From Streptomyces sp. CGMCC 4.7035 (lineage in GTDB: Bacteria > Actinomycetota > Actinomycetes > Streptomycetales > Streptomycetaceae): a DNA stretch of 64,000 nt. The notes under the pieces are model-generated. The model did not search any database. It was given only the letters and a program-made list of their open reading frames with translations, and was not told the origin of the DNA. A program made the translations under genes and the position numbers. The stretch covers positions 1 through 64,000 of the forward strand of contig NZ_CP134053.1 of the NCBI RefSeq assembly GCF_031583065.1, in the 5' to 3' direction. The stretch's first letter is position 1, and every line of letters starts with the position of its first letter. Below are positions 46,165 through 54,676 of the stretch, piece by piece.

Positions 46165-47856
46165 CTACGCCTCCCGGCGTACTTCCACGACCCGGAAGCG
46201 GTTCGCCACGAACGCTCCGTCGCACAGGGTCGCGTTGGCCGCAGGGTTGCCGCCCGAGCCGTGGAAGTCGGAGAAGGCGGCCGTCTGGTTGACGTACACC
46301 CCGCCGGTGAGGTTGAGCGAGAGCTGGGCGGACTCCTCCAGGCAGGCCTCCTCGACGGCCCGCTCGACCTCCTGGGAGGTGGTGTACGCGCCTACGGTCA
46401 TCGCACCCTTGTCCCTGATCGTGCGCCGCAGCAGCTCCACCGCGTCCGCCGCCGAGTCGACGGCGACGGCGAAGGAGACGGGACCGAAGCACTCGCTCAT
46501 GTAGGCGGCCTCCGCGTCCGGCTTGGCGCCGTCGAGCTTCACGATCACAGGGGTGCGGACGACCGCCTCCGGGAACTCGGGGTTGGCGATCTCCCGCGAG
46601 GCCAGAGCGACTTCGCCGAGCCCCGCCGCCGCCTCCACACGGGCCTTGACGTCCGGGTTCACGATCGCGCCGAGCAGTGCGTTCGCACGCGCGTCGTCGC
46701 CCAGGAGGCCGCCGACCGACCGCGCGAGATCGGCGACCACCTCGTCGTACGACTTCGGGCCCTCGTCGGTGGAGATGCCGTCCCGCGGGATCAGCAGGTT
46801 CTGCGGGGTGGTGCACATCTGGCCGCTGTACAGCGACAGGGAGAACGCCAGGTTCGACAGCATCCCCTTGTAGTTGTCGGTCGACTCCACGATCACCGAG
46901 TTGACGCCGGCCTTCTCCGTGTAGACCTGCGCCTGCCGGGCGTTGGTCTCCAGCCACTCGCCGAACGCCGTCGAGCCCGTGTAGTCGATGATCCGGATCT
47001 CCGGGCGCACCGCGAGCGTCTTGGCGATGCCCTCGCCGGGCCGCTCGGCGGCCAGTGCCACCAGGTTCGGGTCGAAGCCCGCTTCCGTCAGCACCTGGCG
47101 GGCCACCTGCACGGTGAGCGCGAGCGGCAGCACCGCGCGCGGGTGGGGCTTGACCAGGACCGCGTTGCCGGTGGCCAGGGAGGCGAACAGGCCCGGGTAG
47201 CCGTTCCACGTCGGGAAGGTGTTGCAGCCGATGACCAGCGCGATGCCGCGCGGGACGGGCTTGAACGTCTTGGTGAGCGTCAGCGGGTCGCGCTTGCCCT
47301 GGGGCTTGGTCCACTCCGCGGTGTCGGGCGTGCGGACCTGCTCCACGTACGCGTACGCCACCGCCTCCAGGGCGCGGTCCTGCGCGTGCGGGCCGCCCGC
47401 CTGGAACGCCATCATGAAGGCCTGGCCGCTGGTGTGCATGACCGCGTGCGCGAACTCGTGCGTCCGGTCACTGATGCGCTTGAGGATCTCCAGACAGACC
47501 ACCGCGCGGATCTCCGCGCCCGCGTCGCGCCACGCCTGCCGGCCCGCGCTCATGGCGGCCAGCAGCACGTCGATGTCCGCGTGGGGATAGGTGATCCCCA
47601 ACTCGATTCCGTACGGCGACACTTCGCCGCCGGTCCAGTCGTCGGTGCCGGGCTGGCCGAGGTCGAGACGGGTGCCGAGGAGGGCGTCGAAGGCGGCCTT
47701 GCCCGCCGCCGCGTCCAGGCTGCCGTTCTCGCCGTAGGCCTTCGGGTGTTCGGGGTGGGGGGACCAGTACGCGCGCGTGCGGATCGCTTCCAGCGCCTGG
47801 TCGAGGGTGGGTCGGTGCTGGGCGATCAGCTGGTGCGCGGTGAGTTCGGCGGCCAT
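46165..47856 (-). CDS. paaN: Phenylacetic acid degradation protein PaaN
   Basis: 563 residues from ATG 47856 with GAGGAG upstream. Aldehyde-dehydrogenase fold: PRGIALVIGCNTFPTWNGYP (cofactor region), DYTGSTAFGEWLETNA, and the catalytic Cys in SGQMCTTPQNLLIP. In the pathway it oxidises the ring-opened semialdehyde. The MaoC hydratase domain of PaaZ is absent, so ring opening would need a separate enzyme. It is divergent from the hydroxyacyl-CoA dehydrogenase, with a shared operator between them. Confidence 0.93.
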   Translation of the reverse strand: MAAELTAHQLIAQHRPTLDQALEAIRTRAYWSPHPEHPKAYGENGSLDAAAGKAAFDALLGTRLDLGQPGTDDWTGGEVSPYGIELGITYPHADIDVLLAAMSAGRQAWRDAGAEIRAVVCLEILKRISDRTHEFAHAVMHTSGQAFMMAFQAGGPHAQDRALEAVAYAYVEQVRTPDTAEWTKPQGKRDPLTLTKTFKPVPRGIALVIGCNTFPTWNGYPGLFASLATGNAVLVKPHPRAVLPLALTVQVARQVLTEAGFDPNLVALAAERPGEGIAKTLAVRPEIRIIDYTGSTAFGEWLETNARQAQVYTEKAGVNSVIVESTDNYKGMLSNLAFSLSLYSGQMCTTPQNLLIPRDGISTDEGPKSYDEVVADLARSVGGLLGDDARANALLGAIVNPDVKARVEAAAGLGEVALASREIANPEFPEAVVRTPVIVKLDGAKPDAEAAYMSECFGPVSFAVAVDSAADAVELLRRTIRDKGAMTVGAYTTSQEVERAVEEACLEESAQLSLNLTGGVYVNQTAAFSDFHGSGGNPAANATLCDGAFVANRFRVVEVRREA

Positions 47857-47934
47857 GCGGGACCAACTCCTCGTCTCGTGAGCTCTCCCTTGAGCTCGTG
47901 ACCTGGGCAGGAACAGCCGGACAGAGTTAGAGTA

Positions 47935-47948
47935 ACCGAACGATCGGT
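47935..47948. promoter_or_regulatory. Operator ACCGA-N4-TCGGT between paaN and the dehydrogenase gene (site 2)
   Basis: ACCGAACGATCGGT, identical in reverse orientation to the paaA site. It is 79 bases from the paaN start and 57 from the dehydrogenase start, so one bound repressor could control both directions. Confidence 0.75.
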
Positions 47949-48004
47949 CGGGACAAGGGGGTCCGCCGCATCTGTGGATACCCCGGTGCGGGAGGATCGC
48001 GGAC

Positions 48005-49519
48005 ATGACAGCACTCGACCTCAGCAGCCCGGTGGCCGTCGTCGGCACCGGCACCATGGGCCAGGGCATAGCCCAGGTCGCGCTGGTCGCGGGCCACCCC
48101 GTGCGGCTGTACGACGCCGTCCCCGGCCGCGCTCAGGAGGCGGCCGCCGCGATCGGCGCACGCCTCGACCGGCTCGTCGAGAAGGACCGGCTCACCGGCG
48201 CCGAGCGGGACGCGGCCCGCGCCCGTCTCCTGGCTGCGGAGAGCCTGGCCGAGCTCGCGGACTGCTCCCTCGTCGTCGAGGCGGTCCTGGAGCGCCTGGA
48301 CGTGAAACAGCGGCTGCTGCGGGAGCTGGAGGACGTCGTCGGCGACGACTGCCTGCTCGCGACCAACACCTCGTCCCTGTCCGTGACCGCCATCGGCGGT
48401 GCCCTGCGCAACGCGGGCCGCTTCGTCGGCCTGCACTTCTTCAACCCGGCGCCGCTGATGCCGCTCGTGGAGGTCGTCTCCGGGTTCGCCACCGACGTCA
48501 CGTCGGCCACGCGCGCGTACGAGACGGCCCGCGCCTGGGGCAAGACCCCGGTCGCCTGCGCGGACACCCCCGGCTTCATCGTCAACCGCATCGCGCGGCC
48601 CTTCTACGCGGAGGCGTTCGCGGTCTACGAGGCGCAGGCCGCCGACCCCGCCACCATCGACGCGGTCCTGCGCGAGTCGGGTGGTTTCCGGATGGGTGCC
48701 TTCGAGCTGACCGACCTCATCGGGCAGGACGTCAACGAATCCGTCACCCGCTCCGTGTGGGAGTCCTTCTTCCAGGACGTGCGCTTCACGCCCTCACTCG
48801 CCCAGCGGCGGCTCGTCGAGTCCGGTCGGCTCGGCCGCAAGAGCGGACAGGGCTGGTACGACCACGGGGACGACGCCGAGCGGCCCGAGCCGCACACCGC
48901 GGAGAAGGCGCAGGCGCCCGCGTATGTCGTCGCCGAGGGCGACCTGGGCCCCGCCGGCGAACTGCTCGCGCTGATCCGCGAGGCGGGCATCGGCGTCCGT
49001 GAGGACGACGAGGACCACGGCACCCGCCTGGTGCTGCCCGGCGGCGGCCAGCTGGTCCTCGCCGACGGGCAGACCTCCGTCGAGTTCCGTGACGTCGTCT
49101 ACTTCGACCTGGCGCTCGACTACCGCAGGGCGACCCGTATCGCCCTGTCCGCCTCCCAGGACACCTCCCCGCAGACCCTCGCCGAGGCCACCGGGCTCTT
49201 CCAGGCGCTCGGCAAGGAGGTCAGCGTCATCGGGGACGTGCCCGGCATGATCGTCGCCCGCACGGTGGCCCGGATCGTCGACCTGGCGCACGACGCCGTC
49301 GCCAAGGGCGTGGCCACCGAGGAGGACATCGACACGGCGATGCGCCTCGGCGTCAACTACCCGCTCGGCCCCTTCGAATGGAGCCGCAGGCTCGGCCGCG
49401 GCTGGGCCTACGACCTCCTGGACGACCTGCACATGCGCGACCCCTCCGGACGGTACGCCCCGTCCCTCGCGCTCTACCGGCACGCGTACGCCTCCGAGAA
49501 GCGGGAGGGCACCTCATGA
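48005..49519 (+). CDS. paaH: 3-hydroxyacyl-CoA dehydrogenase (PaaH/PaaC type)
   Basis: 504 residues, starting MTALDLSSPVAVVGTGTMGQ (GxGxxG NAD site). The N-terminal NAD-binding domain is followed by GFIVNRIARPFYAEAFAVYE and a second C-terminal 3HCDH unit (GMIVARTVARIVDLAHDAVA, then GVNYPLGPFEWS). The length and double C-terminal domain match PaaH-type enzymes, which oxidise 3-hydroxyadipyl-CoA to 3-oxoadipyl-CoA. Its stop overlaps the TetR start (ATGA). Confidence 0.9.
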   Translation: MTALDLSSPVAVVGTGTMGQGIAQVALVAGHPVRLYDAVPGRAQEAAAAIGARLDRLVEKDRLTGAERDAARARLLAAESLAELADCSLVVEAVLERLDVKQRLLRELEDVVGDDCLLATNTSSLSVTAIGGALRNAGRFVGLHFFNPAPLMPLVEVVSGFATDVTSATRAYETARAWGKTPVACADTPGFIVNRIARPFYAEAFAVYEAQAADPATIDAVLRESGGFRMGAFELTDLIGQDVNESVTRSVWESFFQDVRFTPSLAQRRLVESGRLGRKSGQGWYDHGDDAERPEPHTAEKAQAPAYVVAEGDLGPAGELLALIREAGIGVREDDEDHGTRLVLPGGGQLVLADGQTSVEFRDVVYFDLALDYRRATRIALSASQDTSPQTLAEATGLFQALGKEVSVIGDVPGMIVARTVARIVDLAHDAVAKGVATEEDIDTAMRLGVNYPLGPFEWSRRLGRGWAYDLLDDLHMRDPSGRYAPSLALYRHAYASEKREGTS

Positions 49520-50106
49520 CCACCGTCAAGCGCGACACGTACACCCCGGAGAGCCTGCTCTCCGTCGCCGTGCAGGTCTTCAACGAACGCGGCTACGACG
49601 GCACCTCCATGGAACATCTCTCCAAGGCCGCCGGCATCTCCAAGTCGTCGATCTACCACCATGTCGCGGGCAAGGAGGAGCTGCTGCGCCGCGCCGTCAG
49701 CCGGGCGCTGGACGGCCTCTTCAAGATCCTCGACGAGGAGCACGCGCGCGTGGGGCGTGCCGTGGAGCGGCTGGAGTACGTCGTACGGCGCATGGTCGAG
49801 GTGCTCACCGCCGAGCTGCCGTATGTGACGCTGCTGCTGCGCGTGCGCGGCAACACCGACACCGAGCGGTGGGCGCTGGAGCGGCGCCGCGAGTTCGACC
49901 ACCAGGTCGCCGAGCTGCTCAAGGCCGCGGCCGCCGACGGGGACGTGCGCGGCGACGTGGAGGTGCGGCTCGCGACGCGGCTCGTCTTCGGGATGATCAA
50001 CTCGGTCGTGGAGTGGTACCGGCCCGACGGGCGCGGTATGGGGGAGCGCGAAGTCGCCGACGCGGTCGTGCGGTTGGTCTTCTCGGGGCTGCGCAAGGAC
50101 CACTGA
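49516..50106 (+). CDS. paaR: TetR-family regulator, probable PaaR
   Basis: 196 residues. The N-terminal helix-turn-helix is clear: LLSVAVQVFNERGYDGTSME, then KAAGISKSSIYHHVAGKEEL. The ligand-binding half is helical with a KstR2/FadR-like look. Coupled to the 3-hydroxyacyl-CoA dehydrogenase gene (ATGA). Being in the cluster with three identical or near-identical dyads, it is the best candidate for binding them, with phenylacetyl-CoA as probable inducer; this is inference. Confidence 0.85.
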   Translation: MTTVKRDTYTPESLLSVAVQVFNERGYDGTSMEHLSKAAGISKSSIYHHVAGKEELLRRAVSRALDGLFKILDEEHARVGRAVERLEYVVRRMVEVLTAELPYVTLLLRVRGNTDTERWALERRREFDHQVAELLKAAAADGDVRGDVEVRLATRLVFGMINSVVEWYRPDGRGMGEREVADAVVRLVFSGLRKDH

Positions 50107-50131
50107 GGCGGCCGGCCCCGGGCTTTCCAGA

Positions 50132-50180
50132 TCGGTCGGCTCGGGTCCTCGTGGTCGGTCGGCCCGGGTTCTCGTGGTCG
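50132..50180. repeat. Two-copy 23-bp tandem repeat between convergent genes
   Basis: CGGTCGGCTCGGGTCCTCGTGGT is followed by a near-copy, CGGTCGGCCCGGGTTCTCGTGGT. It lies in the short gap between the TetR and Lrp stops. No role is evident. Confidence 0.7.
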
Positions 50181-50206
50181 TCGGCCGGCTCCGGGGCCTT
50201 CGGAGG

Positions 50207-50707
50207 TCAGTTCTCCGGCTCCAGGTCCTCCTCCTCGAACACCAGCAGCGTGCGCGTGCTGAGCACTTCGGGGATCGCCTGGAGCCGGGTGAGGACCAGC
50301 TCGCGCAGCGCCTTGTTGTCGGGCGTGTGCACCAGCAGCAGCACGTCGAAGTCACCGCCCACCAGGGCGATGTGGGAGGCGCCGGGCAGCATGCGCAGCT
50401 GCTCGCGGACCGTGCGCCAGGAGTTCTGCACGATTTTCAGGGTGATGTACGCCGATGTGCCCTGACCCGCGCGTTCGTGGTTGACGCGGGCCCCGAAGCC
50501 GCGGATCACTCCGTCCTCGATGAGCCGGTTGATCCGCGCGTAGGCGTTGGCGCGCGATACGTGGACGCGCTCGGAGACCGACCGTATGGAGGCGCGGCCG
50601 TCCGCCTGGAGTATCTGCAGGATGTCCCGGTCGATGGCGTCGAGGGGGCGCGGGGGAAGCAGTGCGGGACCGTGCTCCGGCGGCTCGGCCATTTGTTCAG
50701 GTGCCAT
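50207..50707 (-). CDS. Lrp/AsnC-family regulator (BkdR-like)
   Basis: 166 residues from ATG 50707 (GAGGCGGGGG upstream; 50692 is an alternative). Winged-helix domain: LDAIDRDILQILQADGRASI, then RSVSERVHVSRANAYARINR. The C-terminal RAM domain (ASHIALVGGDFDVLLLVHTP) binds amino acids or oxoacids. It is divergent from the 2-oxoacid dehydrogenase operon, as BkdR-type Lrp regulators are in Streptomyces, so it likely controls that operon. Confidence 0.92.
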   Translation of the reverse strand: MAPEQMAEPPEHGPALLPPRPLDAIDRDILQILQADGRASIRSVSERVHVSRANAYARINRLIEDGVIRGFGARVNHERAGQGTSAYITLKIVQNSWRTVREQLRMLPGASHIALVGGDFDVLLLVHTPDNKALRELVLTRLQAIPEVLSTRTLLVFEEEDLEPEN

Positions 50708-50765
50708 GTACCCCCGCCTCTCTACCATGGACGTACTGCGTCCATCTCAGGTTGTGGAGAACCGT

Positions 50766-50774
50766 TTGTCCACA
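50766..50774 (+). promoter_or_regulatory. DnaA box between the Lrp gene and the 2-oxoacid dehydrogenase operon
   Basis: A perfect TTGTCCACA in the divergent promoter region. Possibly functional, but single boxes occur by chance in this GC-rich DNA. Confidence 0.4.
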
Positions 50775-50808
50775 GCCTGTAGGTGCCTGTAGCCAAAATG
50801 TGTCGACG

Positions 50809-50822
50809 ACCGAACAATCGGT
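50809..50822 (+). promoter_or_regulatory. Operator ACCGA-N4-TCGGT upstream of the 2-oxoacid dehydrogenase operon (site 3)
   Basis: ACCGAACAATCGGT differs by one base in the spacer from sites 1 and 2, with arms intact. It lies 59 bases upstream of the E1-alpha start, in the divergent gap shared with the Lrp gene. Confidence 0.6.
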
Positions 50823-50881
50823 AGGTGAGGCGCATCACTGCCGTGGCGCGCCTGAAGCCGCTCCCACGAGGAGGTGCCGTA

Positions 50882-52027
50882 ATGACGGTCATGGAGCAGC
50901 GGGACGCCTACCGGCCGACGCCGCCGCCCGCCTGGCAGCCCCGTACCGACCCCGCTCCGCTGCTGCCCGACGCGCGGCCGTACCGTGTCCTCGGCACCGA
51001 GGCGGCCGCCAAGGCCGACTCGGAGCTGCTGCGCCGGCTGTATGCCCAGCTGGTGCGCGGCCGCCGGTACAACGCGCAGGCGACGGCGCTGACCAAGCAG
51101 GGCCGCCTGGCCGTCTACCCCTCCAGCACCGGGCAGGAGGCCTGTCAGGTCGCCGCCGCGCTCGTCCTTGAGGAGCGCGACTGGCTCTTCCCCAGCTACC
51201 GGGACACGCTCGCCGCCGTCGCCCGCGGCGTCGACCCCGTCCAGGCGCTGACCCTGCTGCGCGGCGACTGGCACACCGGCTACGACCCGTACGCGCACCG
51301 CGTGGCGCCCTTGTGCACCCCCCTCGCCACCCAGTTGCCGCACGCCGTGGGCCTCGCGCATGCCGCGCGTCTGAAGGGCGACGACGTGGTGGCGCTCGCG
51401 ATGGTCGGCGACGGCGGCACCAGCGAGGGCGATTTCCACGAGGCCATGAACTTCGCCGCGGTGTGGCAGGCGCCGGTCGTCTTCCTCGTCCAGAACAACG
51501 GCTTCGCGATCTCCGTCCCGCTCGCCAAGCAGACCGCGGCGCCCTCCCTGGCCCACAAGGCCGTCGGGTACGGCATGCCGGGCCGCCTGGTCGACGGCAA
51601 CGACGCCGCCGCGGTGCACGAGGTGCTCGCCGACGCCGTGGCGCACGCGCGCGCGGGCGGTGGCCCCACACTCGTCGAGGCGGTGACGTACCGCATCGAC
51701 GCCCACACCAACGCCGACGACGCGACGCGCTACCGCGCCGACGGCGAGGTCGAGGCCTGGCGCGACCACGACCCGATCCTGCTGCTGGAGCGGGAGTTGA
51801 CCGGGCGCGGGCTGCTCGACGAGGACGGAATACAGGCCGCGCGCGAGGACGCCGAGACACTGGCGGCGGACCTGCGGGCGCGCATGAACCAGGACCCGGC
51901 GCTCGACCCCATGGACCTGTTCGCCCATGTGTACGCCCAGCCCACCACTCAACTGCTGGAGCAGGAGACGCAGTTGCAGGCGGAACTGGACGCGGAGGCC
52001 GCCGGACCCGAAGGAGCCGTGCGATGA
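50882..52027 (+). CDS. Branched-chain-type 2-oxoacid dehydrogenase E1-alpha
   Basis: 381 residues from ATG 50882, with ACGAGGAGG upstream. Thiamine-diphosphate E1 alpha: the TPP motif GDGGTSEGDFHEAMNFAAVW and then NNGFAISVP. YPSSTGQEACQVAAALVL and DWLFPSYRDTLAAV fit the family. With E1-beta it decarboxylates 2-oxoacids, giving acyl-lipoyl E2. The substrate range may include branched-chain or phenylpyruvate-type oxoacids. Its stop overlaps the E1-beta start (ATGA). Confidence 0.93.
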   Translation: MTVMEQRDAYRPTPPPAWQPRTDPAPLLPDARPYRVLGTEAAAKADSELLRRLYAQLVRGRRYNAQATALTKQGRLAVYPSSTGQEACQVAAALVLEERDWLFPSYRDTLAAVARGVDPVQALTLLRGDWHTGYDPYAHRVAPLCTPLATQLPHAVGLAHAARLKGDDVVALAMVGDGGTSEGDFHEAMNFAAVWQAPVVFLVQNNGFAISVPLAKQTAAPSLAHKAVGYGMPGRLVDGNDAAAVHEVLADAVAHARAGGGPTLVEAVTYRIDAHTNADDATRYRADGEVEAWRDHDPILLLERELTGRGLLDEDGIQAAREDAETLAADLRARMNQDPALDPMDLFAHVYAQPTTQLLEQETQLQAELDAEAAGPEGAVR

Positions 52028-53028
52028 CGACCGTTGCCCTCAAGCCGGCCACCATGGCGCAGGCCCTCACGCGTGCGTTGCGCGACGCCATGGCCGCCGA
52101 CCCGTCCGTGCACGTCATGGGCGAGGACGTCGGCACGCTCGGCGGTGTCTTCCGAGTCACCGACGGGCTCGCCAAGGAGTTCGGTGACGACCGCTGCACC
52201 GACACGCCGCTCGCCGAGGCGGGCATCCTGGGCGCGGCCGTCGGCATGGCGATGTACGGCCTCAGGCCGGTCGTGGAGATGCAGTTCGACGCGTTCGCGT
52301 ACCCCGCCTTCGAACAGCTGATCAGCCATGTCTCGCGCATGCGCAACCGCACCCGCGGCGCGATGCCCCTTCCGATCACCATCCGCGTCCCCTACGGGGG
52401 AGGCATCGGCGGCGTCGAGCACCACAGCGACTCCTCCGAGGCGTACTACATGGCGACCCCGGGGCTCCACGTCGTCACGCCCGCGACCGTCGCCGACGCG
52501 TACGGGCTGCTGCGAGCAGCCATCTCCTCCGACGACCCGGTCGTCTTCCTGGAACCCAAACGGCTGTACTGGTCGAAGGACTCCTGGAACCCCGACGAGC
52601 CCGACGCCGTTGAACCGATAGGCCGCGCGGTGGTGCGGCGCCCGGGCCGGAGCGCCACGCTCATCACGTACGGCCCCTCGGTGCCCGTGTGCCTGGAGGC
52701 GGCCGAGGCGGCGCGTGCCGAGGGCTGGGACCTCGAAGTCGTCGATCTGCGCTCCTTGGTGCCGTTCGACGACGAGACGGTGACCGCGTCCGTGCGCCGC
52801 ACGGGCCGGGCCGTGGTGGTGCACGAGTCGACGGGCTTCGGCGGGCCGGGCGGGGAGATCGCCGCGCGCGTGACCGAGCGTTGCTTCCACTATCTGGAGG
52901 CGCCCGTTTTGCGGGTGGCAGGGTTCGACATCCCGTATCCGCCGCCGATGCTGGAGCGGCACCATCTGCCGGGCGTCGACCGGATCCTGGACGCCGTGGG
53001 GCGTCTGCAGTGGGAGGCGGAGAGCTGA
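52024..53028 (+). CDS. Branched-chain-type 2-oxoacid dehydrogenase E1-beta
   Basis: 334 residues. Family motifs are VHVMGEDVGTLGGVFRVTDG, DTPLAEAGILGAAVGMAMYG, FDAFAYPAFEQLISHVSRMR and HHSDSSEAYYMATPGLHVVT. The C-terminal transketolase-type domain follows (LEVVDLRSLVPFDDETVTAS). It forms the E1 heterotetramer with the upstream gene product. ATGA overlap at the start and TGATG overlap with E2. Confidence 0.94.
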   Translation: MTTVALKPATMAQALTRALRDAMAADPSVHVMGEDVGTLGGVFRVTDGLAKEFGDDRCTDTPLAEAGILGAAVGMAMYGLRPVVEMQFDAFAYPAFEQLISHVSRMRNRTRGAMPLPITIRVPYGGGIGGVEHHSDSSEAYYMATPGLHVVTPATVADAYGLLRAAISSDDPVVFLEPKRLYWSKDSWNPDEPDAVEPIGRAVVRRPGRSATLITYGPSVPVCLEAAEAARAEGWDLEVVDLRSLVPFDDETVTASVRRTGRAVVVHESTGFGGPGGEIAARVTERCFHYLEAPVLRVAGFDIPYPPPMLERHHLPGVDRILDAVGRLQWEAES

Positions 53029-54569
53029 TGGCTCAAGTGCTGGAGTTCAGGCTGCCGGACCTCGGGGAGGGGCTGACCGAGGCGGAGATCGTCCGCTGGC
53101 TGGTGCAGGTCGGGGACGTCGTCGCGGTCGACCAGCCGGTCGTGGAGGTGGAGACGGCCAAGGCGATGGTCGAGGTGCCGTGCCCCTACGGGGGCGTGGT
53201 CACGGCCCGCTTCGGGGAAGAGGGCACGGAACTGCCCGTCGGCTCACCGTTGTTGACGGTCGCGGTCGGCGAGCCCGCGGAACCGGCCGCGGAGTCCTCC
53301 GGGAACGTGCTGGTCGGGTACGGCACATCGGCGGCCCCGGCCCGGCGCCGCAGGGTACGGCCGCCTCAGCCGGGCGCACGGCCCGCGGACGGGACAGCCC
53401 GGAAGAGCGAGCCTGCCGGTGGAGAGGCTCCGACCTCGGTGGCCTCCGGCCGGGCGTCCGCCACCGCTGCCCCCGCGTCCGCCACCGAGGCGCCGGCGTC
53501 CCGGGCCCTGAGCCGGACGCGCCGCGAGGCCGCCCCGGAGCGCTCCGACGGTCCCGTCCCGGTGATCTCCCCGCTCGTGCGCAAGCTTGCCCGTGAGAAC
53601 GGCGTGGATCTGCGGCAGTTGGCGGGTTCCGGACCGGACGGGCTGATCCTGCGGGCGGACGTGGAGGACGTCGTGAGGGCCACGGCGGCCCGCGGACGGG
53701 CGACGGGCACGATGACGGTCACGGCGGCTCCGGCGGCCGCGGCCGGGCCCGCGACGAGCGTCCTCTCGCCAGTTGCGCGCACCGCCGCGCAAGGGCCACT
53801 CCCCGCGACTGCGGCAGCGGCTCCCGAGGCGGCCCTGTACGCGCCCGGAGCGGGCACCGCCGTGCGCGGGACGACCACCCCGGGCACACGCATCCCCCTC
53901 CGCGGAGTTCGCGGCGCGGTCGCCGACAAGCTCTCCCGCAGCCGGCGCGAGATCCCCGACGCGACCTGCTGGGTGGACGCCGACGCCACGGAGCTCATGC
54001 GCGCCCGGGCGGCCATGAACGCGACGGGAGGCCCCAAGATCTCCTTGCTCGCGCTGCTGGCCCGCATCTGCACCGCCGCGCTCGCCCGTTTCCCCGAGCT
54101 CAACTCCACCGTCGACATGGAGGCCAGGGAGGTCGTCCGGCTCGACCAGGTGCACCTCGGGTTCGCCGCGCAGACCGAACGGGGACTCGTCGTCCCCGTC
54201 GTACGCGACGCGCACGCGCGGGACGCCGAGTCACTGACGGCCGAGTTCGCGCGGCTGACCGAGGCCGCGCGCGCCGGAACCCTCACACCCGGGGAACTCA
54301 CCGGCGGAACCTTCACGTTGAACAACTACGGAGTGTTCGGTGTCGACGGTTCCACGCCGATCATCAACCACCCCGAGGCGGCCATGCTCGGCGTCGGCCG
54401 CATCGTCCCCAAGCCCTGGGTGCACGAAGGGGAGCTGGCGGTGCGCCAGGTCGTGCAGCTCTCGCTGACCTTCGACCACCGGGTGTGCGACGGCGGCACG
54501 GCAGGTGGTTTCCTGCGGTACGTGGCGGACTGCGTGGAACAGCCGGCGGTGCTCCTGCGCACGCTCTGA
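53028..54569 (+). CDS. 2-oxoacid dehydrogenase E2, dihydrolipoyl acyltransferase
   Basis: 513 residues. One N-terminal lipoyl domain has the lipoylated Lys in ETAKAMVEVPCPYGG. An Ala/Pro-rich linker leads to the E3-binding domain (SPLVRKLARENGVDLRQLAG, near residue 185), another linker, and the acyltransferase domain with the catalytic HxxxDG motif in TFDHRVCDGGTAGGF. No E3 (dihydrolipoamide dehydrogenase) is in the window, so a shared one must serve. End of the operon. Confidence 0.94.
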   Translation: MAQVLEFRLPDLGEGLTEAEIVRWLVQVGDVVAVDQPVVEVETAKAMVEVPCPYGGVVTARFGEEGTELPVGSPLLTVAVGEPAEPAAESSGNVLVGYGTSAAPARRRRVRPPQPGARPADGTARKSEPAGGEAPTSVASGRASATAAPASATEAPASRALSRTRREAAPERSDGPVPVISPLVRKLARENGVDLRQLAGSGPDGLILRADVEDVVRATAARGRATGTMTVTAAPAAAAGPATSVLSPVARTAAQGPLPATAAAAPEAALYAPGAGTAVRGTTTPGTRIPLRGVRGAVADKLSRSRREIPDATCWVDADATELMRARAAMNATGGPKISLLALLARICTAALARFPELNSTVDMEAREVVRLDQVHLGFAAQTERGLVVPVVRDAHARDAESLTAEFARLTEAARAGTLTPGELTGGTFTLNNYGVFGVDGSTPIINHPEAAMLGVGRIVPKPWVHEGELAVRQVVQLSLTFDHRVCDGGTAGGFLRYVADCVEQPAVLLRTL

Positions 54570-54676
54570 GCCCGGAGCCGCGAACGGACGACCATCGAGC
54601 ACTGTGAGGAAGCTCCCGCGTACCGCTGAGGTCCGTGGGGGTGGCAATGATCCATGCGGCGCCCATACTCGGTGGC

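Noticed and set aside
48296..48312. ACGTGAAAC resembling half of a parS site in the hydroxyacyl-CoA dehydrogenase gene
   Set aside because: Only one arm fits; the other has about four mismatches to GTTTCACGTGAAAC.
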